From Symbiodinium natans (Eukaryota > Sar > Dinophyceae > Suessiales > Symbiodiniaceae): DNA of 64,000 nt. The stretch covers positions 186,001 to 250,000 of the forward strand of contig CAJNDS010000024.1 in the NCBI GenBank assembly GCA_905221605.1. Reading direction: 5' to 3'. The notes under the pieces were generated by a model. That model was given only the letters and a program-made list of their open reading frames with translations. It searched no databases and was not told where the DNA came from. Of this stretch, positions 1 to 11,633 are shown one piece after another. The stretch's first letter is position 1. Every line of letters starts with the position of its first letter. Made by a program: the position numbers and the translations under genes.

Positions 1-312
1 CACCCATTTCTTGTCTCAGGAACTCTCGACAGATTCAGCAGGCCTCTTGTCTTGGAGTCTCATAGCTCAGGGTGCGCGAATGAGGCATGGCTGCAGCATG
101 CCTTCAGGTTTCTGTCGAAGCTGGCATCAGCTCGCTGTCCTATCATTCAGGCTCCTTGCCTACGGGACTTCTCAATGCTTTCCCAAGCAGTCGCTCGTCA
201 AGAAGAGATGCCAGGTGGCTACTTGCTGGCCACTGGTACTTGTGAAGGCTCCATCCTAATCTTTGACTTGCGCAGCTCGGCCTTGGACTGGAGTGCTGCA
301 GCGTGTGTTTGA
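1..312 (+). CDS. WD40-repeat-like protein, C-terminal part, cut by window start
   Basis: One frame is open from base 1 to a TGA at 310-312. About 75 residues in, it reads GGYLLATGTCEGSILIFDLR, which follows the WD40 blade pattern (ATG.xDG.I.IFDLR). The start of the frame (HPFLVSGTLDR) resembles a preceding blade. Nothing upstream is visible, so blade number and partners are unknown. The last residues after the IFDLR strand may be read-through past a splice donor rather than the real C-terminus. The family call rests on one convincing blade. WD40 proteins are beta-propeller scaffolds; no specific role can be given. Confidence 0.45.
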   Translation, partial: HPFLVSGTLDRFSRPLVLESHSSGCANEAWLQHAFRFLSKLASARCPIIQAPCLRDFSMLSQAVARQEEMPGGYLLATGTCEGSILIFDLRSSALDWSAAACV

Positions 313-680
313 AGCAGTAGCAGATAGCGCTTTCCTGCCTGAAAATGTATTCAACCGGCCTTTCGTGAGAGCTGTCGAGTCCGGGTGGGGGCGGGGGTGT
401 CTGAGGTATGCTTGCCCAGGACCCAGAACTGCGAATGAAGTCAGTGTCGACTTGGTCGACTTATTGCTTTTGAGCTGGAGGTGTCCAAAAGGCAGCCCGC
501 AGACCCTGTCCAGCGATACGACGGCCATGAAGGAGCTTCAGATCCGACCTCCCGCTTCCATCCTCCTTTGTATGGCACTCCGAAGAGAGCCTTTGTATTC
601 CCACCCTTCTTCCTGCCAATCCCCTTACTCCAAATACGCCCTTACACCTTGCCCCGACCAACCCATTCTACACTAGCACA
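313..680. other. No recognis­able gene
   Basis: Several overlapping frames are open on both strands but none has a recognisable motif or a clear exon boundary. I see nothing specific here. Confidence 0.3.
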
Positions 681-780
681 CCCTACCCTAAACCCTAAGG
701 CCCTAAACCCTATTTTCCTGAAATGCAATTACACTTACTTGAAGGACATTCATTGGTATATATAATAAACCCTAAACCCC
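681..780. repeat. Telomere-like CCCTAAA blocks
   Basis: Two short blocks of degenerate CCCTAAA lie at 681-712 and 767-780, separated by unrelated AT-rich sequence. TTTAGGG is the plant-type telomere repeat also used by dinoflagellates. The blocks are too short and degenerate for a true chromosome end, so they are best read as interstitial telomeric sequence. Confidence 0.7.
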
Positions 781-1190
781 GGGATCCCGAAAATTCCATT
801 TCATCATTTCAATTACGTATCAACCTGCCCATAAAGATTAAACAAAAGAGTCATATCCCCCTGCTCGATTCTCTCAAAAATGAAAAGTCCATAATCCAAA
901 TTTGATAGTATAGGTTTTCGGGCTACTTGTTATTATATAATATACCCCAATATCATTCCGACCGTATTTTTATTCTATATAATTCATACCCACAATGTCC
1001 CCGTGAAAACATTCCCCAACAACAAATACAAAATACACTTCGAATGAAAAGAGAACGATTTCCTAGTTGAAAGCAACCTAGATACCAATCATATATCGCG
1101 CAGAATTAATTTCATCAACGAATTCAACTTAAAATTCGGGAGAGAAATATTCGATACGATTCTATATATCTTCGTAGGCAGGGGAGTGTC
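781..1190. other. AT-rich island
   Basis: Composition shifts sharply to AT-rich (many AATT, ATAT and TTTT runs) compared with the roughly balanced flanks. No frame longer than about 60 codons is visible. Origin unknown: a transposon remnant or an organellar insertion are both possible. Confidence 0.5.
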
Positions 1191-1338
1191 AAGCAAACCA
1201 AGTCATTGAGCCATGTTCTGAGCGGCGCTTCAGGCGGAAATCGCCCCCTTCGGGCAGGACTGCTTTGGTGCGTGACGACATAGAGAAATCAGTTGGCAGT
1301 GCAGTTTTAAGATCGGGGGTCCCTTAAAAAAACACTCC

Positions 1339-1415
1339 GGGGGGGGGGGGGGGGGGGTACCCTAAACAACGTGGATTTCAAGTTGTTTTCCTAATTGGGG
1401 GGGGGGGGGGGGGGG
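1339..1415. repeat. Two poly-G runs
   Basis: Uninterrupted G runs of about 19 bases lie at 1339-1357 and 1397-1415, about 40 bp apart. Such runs are prone to sequencing length error and could form G-quadruplexes. Another poly-G run is at about 36120-36137. Confidence 0.85.
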
Positions 1416-1543
1416 AAGGGCATGGCAGGGCATCACATGCCACGAGGCGTGGGCCGTGAAGCTCGTCAAGTTTTGCTGCTTGTGTTGCTTTTGTTTGTGT
1501 CTGTTCTATGCGAACATCCGCGAGCAGATGGCAGCACATGTAA

Positions 1544-1660
1544 GATTAAAGAATCATGGACCCTACAGGTACCGATCACCTGAGAAACGGAAATCATGAG
1601 TCACGTCCATGTACGATTCGAAGAATCACGGGCTCTACACGTACCGATCACCTGAGAAAC
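1544..1660. repeat. Imperfect direct repeat pair, about 45 bp, period 71-72 bp
   Basis: The copies at 1544-1588 and 1615-1660 share GTACCGATCACCTGAGAAAC at their ends and a similar first half (GATTaaAGAATCA versus GATTcgAAGAATCA). No function is apparent. Confidence 0.7.
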
Positions 1661-1700
1661 TCTGTCCTCAAGTTTAAGATGGACCGGTATCTGTCAAAGC

Positions 1701-1932
1701 TTGTATTCCCGTGCTGATCCGTGCTGCCATGGGATGGACTGTTACATACAGATCCTACGAATCGGGGAGACGAGTTTGCCCGTACCCCAGAGCTCTGCTG
1801 TCTCGACATGTCTCGGCGGTTTCCTTTTTGATTATGTGCTTGGACTCTACTACCTGCCGAGATCACTTCATCTATCGGGGCGGAGCACTGGTTTCCAAGC
1901 TCTTTGACAGCAAGCGGAAGGCCTGGCAATGA
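1701..1932 (+). CDS. Possible hypothetical exon(s)
   Basis: A + frame of about 70 codons (GWTVTYRSYESGRRVCPYP near its start) ends at 1930-1932. I do not recognise it. It lies just upstream of the longer unknown gene at 2159-3912 and could belong to it. Open frames are common by chance here, so this is weak. Confidence 0.2.
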
Positions 1933-2158
1933 AAACCATTTGGGCTGGGTTGAATGTTCCAGAATGTCGGCAGGCAGTCGAATGGGCCGATGAGAACAAA
2001 GTGCCGCAGGCGGCAGAGATCGCCGATCCCCGATCCCCGCAATTGCACTCCTTAGGCCCTCGGCCCCGAATCTTCTTGTCCGGCCAGGCGACGGAGGACT
2101 TGAAGAGGCTGGCCAGGGAGAGCTGCACGAGCGAGAGGGCGCCGTCCAGCCTCTCTAA

Positions 2159-3912
2159 ATGCAGGTCGAGCCTGCCAACGAGCTCCTGTGCCTGGAGTTC
2201 CAAAAGGAAGCCAAGAACGACATGCAGAAAATCATGACAACAAGCGGCGAGCCCGCGTCGCTAGCTGTCTCAGAGCCTGTCACCGATGTGCTGGATGCGC
2301 CCAGAACTCCTTCGGACGTGCTCCGTGTCGCTGGCCTGTCTAATTTCAAAGGCAACGCGTGCAATGGAAAGCCAGAGGACATTGCATGCTTAGGGCGCAT
2401 CGAACAACTTCAGTCTCCATGCCGAGCATTCACTTCCTTCGTGCGCCTGTGCGAGGGCTTCCTTTCCAAGACGCAGGCCAGGCGGGCAGCGGTTGAAAAA
2501 TGTTGAAATGCTCAGGGTCGAGGCTCCGGATGAGTCCGTCTTTGCGCATTCTTCTGCGTCTCTGCAGGTGGAAGGCGCCTCAGCTGACCTGAACGACGCA
2601 CAGCTTCTCGAGCATTGGCTGTCCCAGTCAAGACAGCTGATGGAAGCGAGTAGTCACCGAACTAGCCGGTTCTCAACTTGGGCCAAGTTTGGCCAGGAAT
2701 GTGAGCAGTTGGTGGCTGCTGCATCCGGAAGTCAGCTGATGACTGCAATCAAGGAGTTCCGTCCCCCACACGTGTGCACTGCAGAGGGCGCTCTCAATTA
2801 TCAGGTGGCGGCTGTCCGGGAGCATTCCATGGCGAAGCCAAAGCTGGGCATCGTCTGTGCTGCGTTCAGAGGCGTGCAGAAAAGCAGGAATTCTGGGGGC
2901 ACTAGATCCCAGGCAGCAGGAAACATCACCGCTTGCACCCTGAAAGCTGCGCAGGCCAAAAAAATCCATGCGGTGTTGCTGACGCCTGGCAACAAGCCGG
3001 AACAATTCATCGGCTCCATTCTCCACCCGGTCATCAACTTGCAAGTGCACTCCGACTGCGTTTTGCTGGAGATCCCGACGAAGCTGTACAAAGTTCAGGA
3101 GCTTCGAAGCGCCGTGCAGCTTCAGTTGTCAAAGGAGACACTGGCCCAATGGCTACAGCTGCGACAGTCGGAGGTGCCGAACATCCTGGCCTCATCGAAA
3201 GGAGCCGAGGTGGTGCTGAAGCCACAGTTCACTGCCGAGAGCTTCAGCGCCTCCAACAAGGGCAAAGCAAACATCGCCAACGCATTCCAAGTTTGGGTGG
3301 AGTGCCTTGACTCGCTACACAGAACATCCCTCGTCACTCAAACCGCCAAACCCACAATGAACGTGCCATGGTATGGTGAGTAGGTCGGTAGGTCGCTGGA
3401 GACTTGTTGCCTTGAAGTTACCCAGGTTGCACCAGAAAGTTTGGGGCTCGCAACTCTTGCATTCCGGGAAACTCCAGATCAAGAGCCAACCGGACTGGAG
3501 GACGTTCTTGGAGAGAGCCCCAAAGTACCTCATCGGCTTCTTCAAGGGCACAAAGGGCGACTTCGGGAATTGGTGCCTTGAGCAATTCCGCTTCTACTTG
3601 CCCTCCAGGGAGGCTCCAAAAAGTGGTGCAAGCACAAGCCAGTGTTTTGTTCCGACCTTGCCAGCTTGTGTCAACCACTCAGTTGATTCAAAAGTTGACC
3701 GAGCGTGCTCCTTTTCTGAACTTCCAGCCTCGCCAGCTAAACCACAACAAAGTTGGCCTCGCTGTGCGACAGCTCGGGTGGGAGAAGGTCAGAGCTCCAA
3801 GTGGGCACAGGCGCTGGATGGTCCCCGCCTGACGGTCCCGTGCGGAGAAAAACCCATTGTTATTATGAATGGGTTTGTTACAACTCATGTTGCTGTACCT
3901 AAGCTTGTATAA
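2159..3912 (+). CDS. Hypothetical multi-exon protein
   Basis: The longest plausible coding stretch of the left part is 2493-3383 (296 codons), with balanced, protein-like composition (SASLQVEGASADLNDAQLLE early; KIHAVLLTPGNKPEQFIGS in the middle). It is preceded by a 115-codon frame at 2159-2506 in another phase. It is followed by frames to 3832 and 3912 that include LGWEKVRAPSGHRRWMVPA. The spacing of Leu-Gly-Trp, Arg and Trp there recalls the C-terminal winged-helix-like tail of D5/VapE-type primases, but no Walker motif is seen, so I do not claim that function. Frame changes imply introns near 2490, 3385 and 3620 that I could not place exactly. Other options are a lineage-specific dinoflagellate protein or a decayed mobile-element gene. 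Confidence 0.4.
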
Positions 3913-4650
3913 ACTGATACCATGAAAAATACTTGCACTTTTTCGAATTCTATTAATACTAACATAAGAAACCCAGTTGAAAAGAATAGTCGTTGGGGAA
4001 TAAATATAGGTCAATGACTAAATATCGCGATGCTGCTTTTTTTTTACTTGCAAGCGAATTTAGAAGAACCTCGTAGAAAACAATGATAATCAACGCAGCG
4101 AGTTTACTGCTGTTATACGTGGTGCTCCATAGAATATTGTATTTTGGGCGTTTAAAGAACCACGTAATTCGGTTTCTTGCGTTGTAGAATTTTTGCATGA
4201 TCTTGAACCGTAACATTACGCTATATAGTATTTGGTTTTTGATTGTTGAGAAGTATTCTTTTCCCTTTTAAAAAGTGTTTGTTACTTGGTTTGTGTTTTT
4301 TAATACTCTTGATATGTAGTACTAGTACTCATACCTATTGTGTGTTAAGTTACATTTCTACTAGTTATGCATTGTCGTTTTTATTTGTTTGGATAGACTT
4401 AAAAATTTTGTTTTGTTTGTGCAAGGAGAATCCAGCTTTTTCTTGCGTTGTCAATTGATTCAATTGATTCAAAAAACATGTTCCTGATTTATCTAGATTA
4501 TCAGTTTTTGGTTTAACCAGAATAACGATATGCGTCTGAATTTGTTTGATATTTTTAGTGATAATAAATCTGCACGTAAATACATTTACAGGTAATCTTG
4601 AAACATTTTTGAAATATTTGTTGATGATGAACTAATACATTCACACCCCT
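3890..4650. other. AT-rich island, about 750 bp
   Basis: Base composition is strongly AT-rich, with a T-rich segment at 4240-4460 whose translation is hydrophobic (Leu, Phe, Cys and Ile rich). This is unlike anything nearby. A TGATTCAATTGATTCAA repeat lies near 4455. I compared the translations from memory with dinoflagellate mitochondrial cob, cox1 and cox3 and with plastid genes, and found no convincing match. Could be an organelle-derived insertion, a transposon remnant or simply an AT-rich spacer. Confidence 0.5.
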
Positions 4651-4962
4651 TTCACTTTCCGTGATTCTGGTGGGGGCACTTAGAACCAAGATTCCTGTAA
4701 GCTCGTCGGCGATTCGTCGGGGCTCTTGAGCAACTGCTAGAATTCGCCAGAAGGCAATTAGGTGAACCTTTGTTTTTTTAGAAAGCGTCCCCCTCAGTTT
4801 TCAATTTGCGCGCGCAAGCATACATTGATTTGGTCCGAAAATCCCGAAGGCCCAAACCCAAGACTGCTGAAGGTGCCAACCACGGCGGCATGTAAATCTT
4901 AGCAGCCCTGCAAACTTTTAACTTGGATGACCGACAAGTTGTTATGGGTTATGCAGTGTCAC

Positions 4963-5150
4963 GGTTAGGGGTTTGAGGTTTAGGGTTTAGGGTTAATGAC
5001 TTCGTATCGTTTTGTTTTCACAGCTTGGAGACCCGGCACATTGCCTTTGCGGCGGTTCCCACAAACTCTTACCCCAAATCACCGAACATCCAAAGCAAAA
5101 CGATGAAACCGTATCTAAACACCGGAGTTAAACCCTAAGCCCTAAACCCC
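4963..5150. repeat. Opposed telomere-like blocks
   Basis: TTTAGGG-type sequence at 4963-4995 faces CCCTAAA-type sequence at 5129-5150, so the two blocks form a head-to-head pair about 130 bp apart. They are short and degenerate. Confidence 0.65.
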
Positions 5151-5737
5151 CCAACGCCGACGCCCTCAACACTAAAAGCCTTAAACCCTGCGCCGCACAC
5201 CCAACAGCTCGAAAGAACGGGATGCCAGCTGCAACTCTTTATCACTTGAGGGTCTGACGGTGTAACACCAAACTGGACCAAAGTGCTATTCCATCGTTGT
5301 TGGGGTCTGCTGCTGAGAGAACGGTCAAAGACCCCATCAATCTTCCATCTGAAGTCAACTTCAGATTTCAATTTCAGAGGAGCCTTAGTGGCTTTGGCCT
5401 TCACTCCGCTCGACTCCCTGGAGGCTCCGGTGAGGCCAAAGGCCGGTGCTGCTCTCGATATGTTGCGGGGGGCTGTTGATCTGAGTTATGGCCCCCCTAA
5501 GTTTTTGGTAGCCTACTTATTCTGACTATAGTTATACTCCGGGCCGTCGTATTCTCATTAGCAACACAAAACGGAACATCATTTAGATCAAGGCCAGATA
5601 ACACGAAACATCAAGAACGTTTGATTCTGAAAAGCGTTCGAGAGGCGATTGCTTCAGGAGCTGCTGGCTGAAATTTTGTTAAAACTTAGCTGCAGCTTCT
5701 ACAGGCTTTAGGCGGGTTCCCTTGTATCCTTCGCCAG

Positions 5738-5932
5738 GGAGTTCTCAAATACCGACAGTGCTGCGAAGCTCGGCGGTTGTCTGGTACCAAGCTCCTAGCA
5801 CAACTCAGCAGCGTTGAAGTCAAGAGGGTCAGAAAACTCACAAAGCACATTGACATCCGTATGCTGGAGCCCGGCTTCACGATCACAAAGTGCTGGCACG
5901 AGGATGAAGTGGAGTCGCACGTGGAGGAGTAG
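5738..5932 (+). CDS. Hypothetical protein, probable terminal exon
   Basis: After a CAG|G acceptor (5735-5738), a frame of about 64 codons runs to a TAG at 5930-5932. The translation is protein-like: it has a basic middle (KRVRKLTKHIDIRMLEPG) and an acidic end (KCWHEDEVESHVEE). It fits the AG|G acceptor rule seen in the recognised genes. Family not recognised. Upstream exons were not identified. Confidence 0.35.
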   Translation, partial: GVLKYRQCCEARRLSGTKLLAQLSSVEVKRVRKLTKHIDIRMLEPGFTITKCWHEDEVESHVEE

Positions 5933-7388
5933 CACGTCAAAGCACAGCACGACGCAAGGGAGATAATTTGAAATCATCGTTTGCATCTCTTTGCGGATGT
6001 GTGAATCGGAGGATGGTGGTGGTCCAAGCTTCGCCTCCATCGATTCTCTGATGGACAGGTCTGCACCACATCTGCACGCTGTCGCATCAGGATGGTCATG
6101 CGCGATATTTAGATTATGCTTTCCTGGTCCCTTGTCACCGGAGGCTTTCGAAGCGGGTTGTCGCAAGCAGCTTACCTCACAAGTTCGAAACGCTTCTTCG
6201 TAGCAGCTTCTTAGTACTGCGTGGTATGAAGCATGAGAGAAACTTCAGCATTCAACTGCGCCGATGCAGCTCCAGGCCAAGTCTGCGGACTTTGTGGAGA
6301 GGCCGAATCCAAGCGCTGGTTTCGCTCTGCTGTTTGCTACGGCTGCTCGTCGCTGCCGCAGGGGCGCTGCTGGTGAGGCTGCCAACAGCAAGAGGACGCT
6401 GTCGAGACAGCAAGCTGTCGGATCATCGCATGTCTCAAGCCACGCTTGCCAGAACATCTGAAAGTGCCATGGGGGGTGTCAGTGTGCAAGCAGCTGGAGA
6501 CTCAGACTCAGATGTGTTGCACTCTTTGGCATGAGCAAGCCAGAGAAACACTGTGCTGGAAGGGGTGGCTGGGGATGTTCCGCGGTGTTTGTCAGGCCGG
6601 CACTGTTCCCCCACTGCCACAGGGCAGTGTGGGCAGTGTGGGCTCTGCGAGGCCTGGTGCTAGGTCTTGAATTTACGTGAATTCGTGAGTCTATGTTCCG
6701 ATTTGGAGCGGAGGCCGACCGGGCCTACTGTGTCAAGAGAGGTTCCCGCTTTGCAGTTTGAAGGGGCCCCTGCACATCGGGTACCTCCTGTGCCTGATTC
6801 AAGGAGGCGCCGCTTGACAGCCGAAGAAGCTCCCAGCAGGCTGCCCACTGCTGGTCTCAAGCCACTTCGAGGGCTTCAATTTAGAGAAAAGTTAGGGGCG
6901 GCGCGAATTTTTTTGCCTCTCCTAGACAGAGGTGTCCCGGTACAGCATTGGTAGTCCTGGAGAAGATCCAGTGGCAGCGCGCCCAGAGAACATGCCGGAG
7001 CTTGAATTGCGTTATCTGGGAAGACTCTGCCGGGACGTTCCTTCTGGGCTTTTGGGATTTTAAGGCTCCAAGCCCCTGGTGGAAGGGCGCAGAGGCCATG
7101 GAATTGCATGTGAGAGAGGCCGGGGGAGTCGTTCTTCGAAGCAATCTTCCGGCAACAGGAGGCAAAGACCACTCCCCCGCGCAGCGTTCCCCACGCGGCC
7201 TCGTTCTGAGCCGGACATTCGCACATAATATGTCATCCTGTGTTCGCTGGCGACGACTTGAGGCGCCAGCCGCATCATCATCACCATCACCAGCAGCGCT
7301 GGCAGAGGCAGGCGCTGGTCATGCGGTAACACGATGTGAGAAGGTAGCACGCAACGAGAATGAATGTGCCAACCGACCGATGTTTTGA
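5933..7388. other. No recognised gene
   Basis: Frames of 60-146 codons occur on both strands (for example + 6948-7388 and - 6876-7226) and overlap one another without recognisable motifs. I could not choose between them. Confidence 0.3.
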
Positions 7389-7914
7389 GCAAGAGCTTCC
7401 CTAAGAGAATCGCACAAAGTTCGCGTCGAGAGTGCCGAGGCTTTACAGCCTTTACTTGCAGAGCTCAAGAAGGACTTTCGTCAGGAGCTCCAGGAGGTGG
7501 CAGCGATTCGCCAAGAGATGTGGAGAAGCTGAGAATACAAGATCTCATTATGTGATAGTACATCTTGTACAATGAGGTTCTAGCTAAATAAATGAAATTC
7601 CATGATATTGTCTGATATGATGGCGTATGTATTCTAAGACCGTGAAGAGCCAGGATGGGGTTTGGGGGGGAGGGGGGACTTTGGAGCCAGGCACAGTGCG
7701 CCGTCATGGAGCAAAACTTCCGCCTTCACGCAGAGCTCCGGAAGGCGATGTACCGTTGAGCAGAAAGAAATTGCAATGCAATCGGGCAACGTGACGCTAC
7801 GCACCTGGTGTGTGTGTGCTTTATGGAGTGTACGGGTGTGTACGGGTGTCCTGCGCGGAGGATGTGGATGCACTTCGCGCTGAAGTGCGGCAGCTGAGGG
7901 GAGAGATGCTTGCG
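7389..7914 (+). CDS. Coiled-coil protein, three candidate exons
   Basis: Three short + segments read as charged helical sequence. 7389-7532 contains LAELKKDFRQELQEVAAIRQ. 7691-7759, after CAG|G, reads MEQNFRLHAELRKAM. 7861-7914, after GAG|G, reads DVDALRAEVRQLRGEMLA. The last two start in phase 0. Heptad-like spacing of Leu, Ala and Val suggests a coiled coil. Exact donors were not resolved and start and end exons are unknown. Product could be a structural or motor-associated protein; no function claimed. Confidence 0.4.
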
Positions 7915-8340
7915 TGAGAGCAAAAGATGAACTCGGGCAAGAGCAGCATGGTCAGTGCTGCTCCTGATTCTTTCCTTCAAAGCCGAACAATGCCGTGCAA
8001 CTTTGATCTGCTCAAGTGCCTCTCTTTCGGGGGCATGAAGCTGAAGCCCCCTAGCTTTTCAAGTTTCGGTACTCTTGAAGAAGGACAAGGACATATGCCG
8101 CAAAAGGAGCGTAGACCTACCAAAGCTACCCAAGCCGACCCCTATGCCCAATTGAGTAGACCAATGCCCTTTTGCTGCTGTCGGCAGCTACATGCCCGCG
8201 GAATGTATGCCGCGTGGGCACCGTTTTTGGAGGGGAACTTTTGTGGGATGGTTTACAGGAATTGATGGAGGCAGGAACCCAACATATTAGTATGGCATTC
8301 TGCACACTCTTGAGGTCTCCCCCGTCCTGGCCCCTGCATC

Positions 8341-8508
8341 TCTACCCGAGCTCGGGATTCCAAAGCCTCCGAAATCTCCAAAGGCCCTGAGAGATCCCTG
8401 AAACCCATTCCCATGGAGTCTCTGAAGAAAAATGGAACCTTCAAGTCAGGGCGTGAGCTGTGCAAAGGCCAGCAGCTTTTAAGAGATTTCAACAGTGCCA
8501 GGAAGTGA
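8341..8508 (+). CDS. Hypothetical protein, probable terminal exon
   Basis: A + frame of 55 codons ends in TGA at 8506-8508. The translation is Lys/Ser/Pro-rich and protein-like (PIPMESLKKNGTFKSGREL). A second + frame over 8300-8390 (SLPELGIPKPPKSPKALRD) is also plausible, so the true frame may switch at an unseen intron. Family not recognised. Confidence 0.3.
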   Translation, partial: STRARDSKASEISKGPERSLKPIPMESLKKNGTFKSGRELCKGQQLLRDFNSARK

Positions 8509-10238
8509 AGACCTGCGCAAGCATGTCAAAGCTCCACGTTGCGTGGCGCTTAGACCTTTGCAGTTTCCGTTTCACTTCGGGGGTTTCGATGTGTTCCGAG
8601 TTGTGATGCGTGGTGTTGGGGGAGGGTTGAGTCTGTAGGTTGTCAGATTGGTCGAGAGGCGGGAAGGAGGGAAGGAATGCAAACAAGCACGAAAAAAGCT
8701 GCACACAGGAGAAGTACTACCGGATCCTGGCATCCCTGCCGGCACGGCTATTGGAGAAGAGGCTCGGGAGAGAGCCCTCGCCCACACTAGGCTTCCTTGC
8801 ATCGGCATTATCCGTGCCGCACCTGTCCCCTCCACGGCCTCCCGCACTCCCACGCCTCGCTCCTGTAAGCAGAACAATTTTGTGAGGCGCTGTAACGCTG
8901 TAACACTAACAAGCCGCGAGGAGTGAGTGTCCCCTCGCTGAGTTAAGCAAGGACCCAAGATACGATTGGAGCTGTTCCCCAGGCAGCTTAGTACTCCTAT
9001 GGTATCGGCGCTATCGCGAGGCGGTGGGGGTCGAGGGTAGCACATGTGTGCTATCCTCCGCCCCAGCGTTGGTGCCTAACAAGTGCGCTTGTGCGAGGAG
9101 CGATCATGGCAGCGATTGGCCACAGATGTAAGCAGTGAGCAGATCATGGAGGTCCACCATTCCCTTCCTACTTACGCAGCCAGCTTCTCGAAGCGCAGAG
9201 TTGCCTTCCTCCTTGTTGTCCTTCGTTCAGCACTCACGGGGTCTGTGACTCACGACTCCAGAAATGTGCGGTATTATGGTAAATGCGTGTACAGCCCGCC
9301 GTGTATCCCGCACACGTGCCATCGAGGTGCGTGCTTGCTTCCGTTTCCCGTAAGATCACCCTTGTTTATTGAAATCGCTACATCCAGCACACCCTGTTTT
9401 TCCAATTAACAGCAGGTGTCACAGACATTTCTTCGTACCTCAGAATACGTGTAGTCTGAATGGCCGGCCTTGCAAATCACAGCTACCATATGTGCCAACA
9501 GGGGGTTCACACTTGTGTGGATAAGCTTGAAGTCTGCTGTGTCCCGCCACTATGAGCCTTGTGCGGGACCTCGGCAGGCTTGTTAGTGAGGCAAGAAAAG
9601 CACTGGGGCGGGGCTGCTCAGAAGGTGCCTGCACAGGCCTGCGAGTTGGGCGCACGTCGTGCACGTCGGAGCGCCTTTTGAAGTTCGCCAGGGCCACGAA
9701 ATCTGAGGGCAAGTTCGGGAGCATGATGTCCAACAGGAGTTCGAGAATACACGTATCAATACTTAGAAGCACCATCGGATCAGATCGATGCGTGCTTCCC
9801 GACTGTCTCAATCATAGGAAGGGCCTTGGACCACCCTCCAGTGTCCACAGCCCACACAGACGCGTACCATGAGCTGCAAAATCTCGATCCCGCCCTGGAC
9901 TCCCTGCGTCTGTAACTTTCGATGTCTTTCTGGCGACCTTCCCTTTACTGCGTTGGAGGCACATGCGACAGAAGCGAGGAGCGGCGTCGAGTTCAGACTT
10001 TGTCAACCCATTGCAGGCGCCCTCTCGACATGTTTTCAGATCTGTAGTCGATGGACCCAGAAGCACTGTTCCCTAGACTTGCAGACCCCCGAACTATTGT
10101 GCGTCTGCTTCGCGTGGGAGTGCTCCGCTCTAGACTCCTAGGGAAGAAGCAATAAATAAATGTCATGGTTGCCTACCCCTGCAGCTGGAACCTGTTGAGT
10201 CAGTCCGTCAACGCCGGCGTCCCGGCGCTCCTAATGAC
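8509..10238. other. No recognised gene
   Basis: Open frames of 80-157 codons exist on both strands (for example + 9083-9409, + 9552-9872, - 8572-9045) but none shows a motif or consistent exon borders. Nothing specific can be supported. Confidence 0.3.
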
Positions 10239-10256
10239 CCTAACCCTAACCATCCG
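10239..10256. repeat. Telomere-like CCCTAA block
   Basis: Two and a half CCCTAA units. Six-base units differ from the seven-base CCCTAAA type seen elsewhere in the window. Short interstitial motif. Confidence 0.5.
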
Positions 10257-10495
10257 AATGGCCATGATGGCGTGAGTGCTGACGTTCCCCTGGCGATCGA
10301 AGATCGTTTGCATGGTTTGCCTCCTTGTGTGCCCTCAATCGGAGAGACCAGATCTCCCAAGCTGTGCTCAAACTAGCTTGCCTCATGTGCGCCAGAAAGC
10401 ATGGGGCAGCTGGTGATGCTTGTAAGTCTGCTTCTTCCTCTTTCTTCGCAGCTTGAGGGGGTTGGCGCGATTGCCTCGCTGAACTGGGAAGGGGG

Positions 10496-10660
10496 GAGGC
10501 CCAGATGGCGCAGTTGGCAAGCCCGACTGGCGCAGGCTGGTCGAAGATGCAAGTGCTGGGATAGCAGCAGAAGGACGCAGCAGCGGAGGAATTTCAGGCA
10601 CCAGATCAGTGTGGGCTCCAGAGACGGTGCAACTGCTTTGCACGTGCACCTATTTCTAGC
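10496..10660 (+). CDS. Hypothetical exon
   Basis: A + frame carries GKPDWRRLVEDASAGIAAEG followed by a Gly/Ser-rich stretch, and stops at a TAG near 10660. Protein-like, but unrecognised and with unplaced boundaries. Confidence 0.25.
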
Positions 10661-10860
10661 GTTTTGTTGGAGCCAGCTTGTTTGTCCTGGTTGTGGCTTC
10701 CTCTAGATTAGAACGTTTGCGGTGACTTCACAGGGCATTTTGGATCATGCGACTCTCAGCGCAACAGAAAATGCAGACAGCTTCTGATACCCAGAGGCAG
10801 CTGACTTCAGATTAGTGGGACAGAACGCAATGCAAATGGTCTTAGGCCTGCCACGGCTGC

Positions 10861-11218
10861 ATGGTCGACTGCTCGATTGCCTCCTTCGCAACTGAATTTC
10901 TGAAGCCTTCGCAGGCGCTCGTACCGCGCCGAGTGAAACTTGGTGAGACTGTCACGTGGCACATTCGCAGGAAGCTCCAGAGAGAGGCAGGGTTCAAGGT
11001 GGATTGTGGCGTTCTTCAAATCGCGCGAACAATGCCTCTCTTTTTCACTTGTCTAGGATCTGTTGGACATGGATGCTCCTCCCGCTAAGTCCAGTCCCCG
11101 CTGCGAATACGGGTTGGAAGACTTTCGTGAGTGGCGTGCAATTTACGAACAACAAACAGTCAGGCACTTGGAGCTTGAGCTGTATTTCTCTCGCCTCTCA
11201 GACCCGGCAAAGATCTAA
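10861..11218 (+). CDS. Hypothetical protein, two candidate exons
   Basis: The better exon begins after CTAG|G at 11057 and runs in phase 0 to TAA at 11216-11218. It contains YGLEDFREWRAIYEQQTVRH then LELELYFSRLSDPAKI, which looks like a genuine helical protein end. An upstream segment in another phase reads RVKLGETVTWHIRRKLQRE (within 10861-11030). Family not recognised. Confidence 0.35.
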
Positions 11219-11633
11219 ACAGATGTGGAACAGTCAATGGCCTTTGCGGCTCGGCCCTTTGGGCTGTCGCTGTGTCATGCCTCTTCTCTGATACGGGAGG
11301 CACTAACCGGCACCAGTAGGCAGCAGGCACTAGCACACACTAGGATCGAAGTGACGACATCATGACGAGCCTATGATGCCAAAGGGCCACAGGGCCCCTT
11401 AGGGGGTAGGGTTGGGTGGGACCCTGCCGTTTTAGGTTCCAGATGTGCCCGCAAAGCCGTTGTTCATGAGTCTAGACTATAAGAAGACATAACATGCCTA
11501 GGTAGGCAGAGGTTGAGCTTGTGAGTGGTACAGAAGATCTCTAGACAGCCTTTCACAGCTAGCACGTCTTCGGCTGCCGGGCCATTATCAGCTTGTTGCA
11601 AGTGGAACTGAGAAGGGAAGGTGTGATCAAGGT

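Noticed and set aside
2493-3832. Viral-type D5/VapE primase-helicase
   Set aside because: Only the LGW...W-type tail is suggestive. No Walker A/B or primase motif is visible, so the call was left as hypothetical.
3890-4650. Organelle gene insertion (cob, cox1, cox3 or plastid psb/psa)
   Set aside because: Composition fits, but no translated segment matched remembered organelle proteins. Kept only as an AT-rich island of unknown origin.
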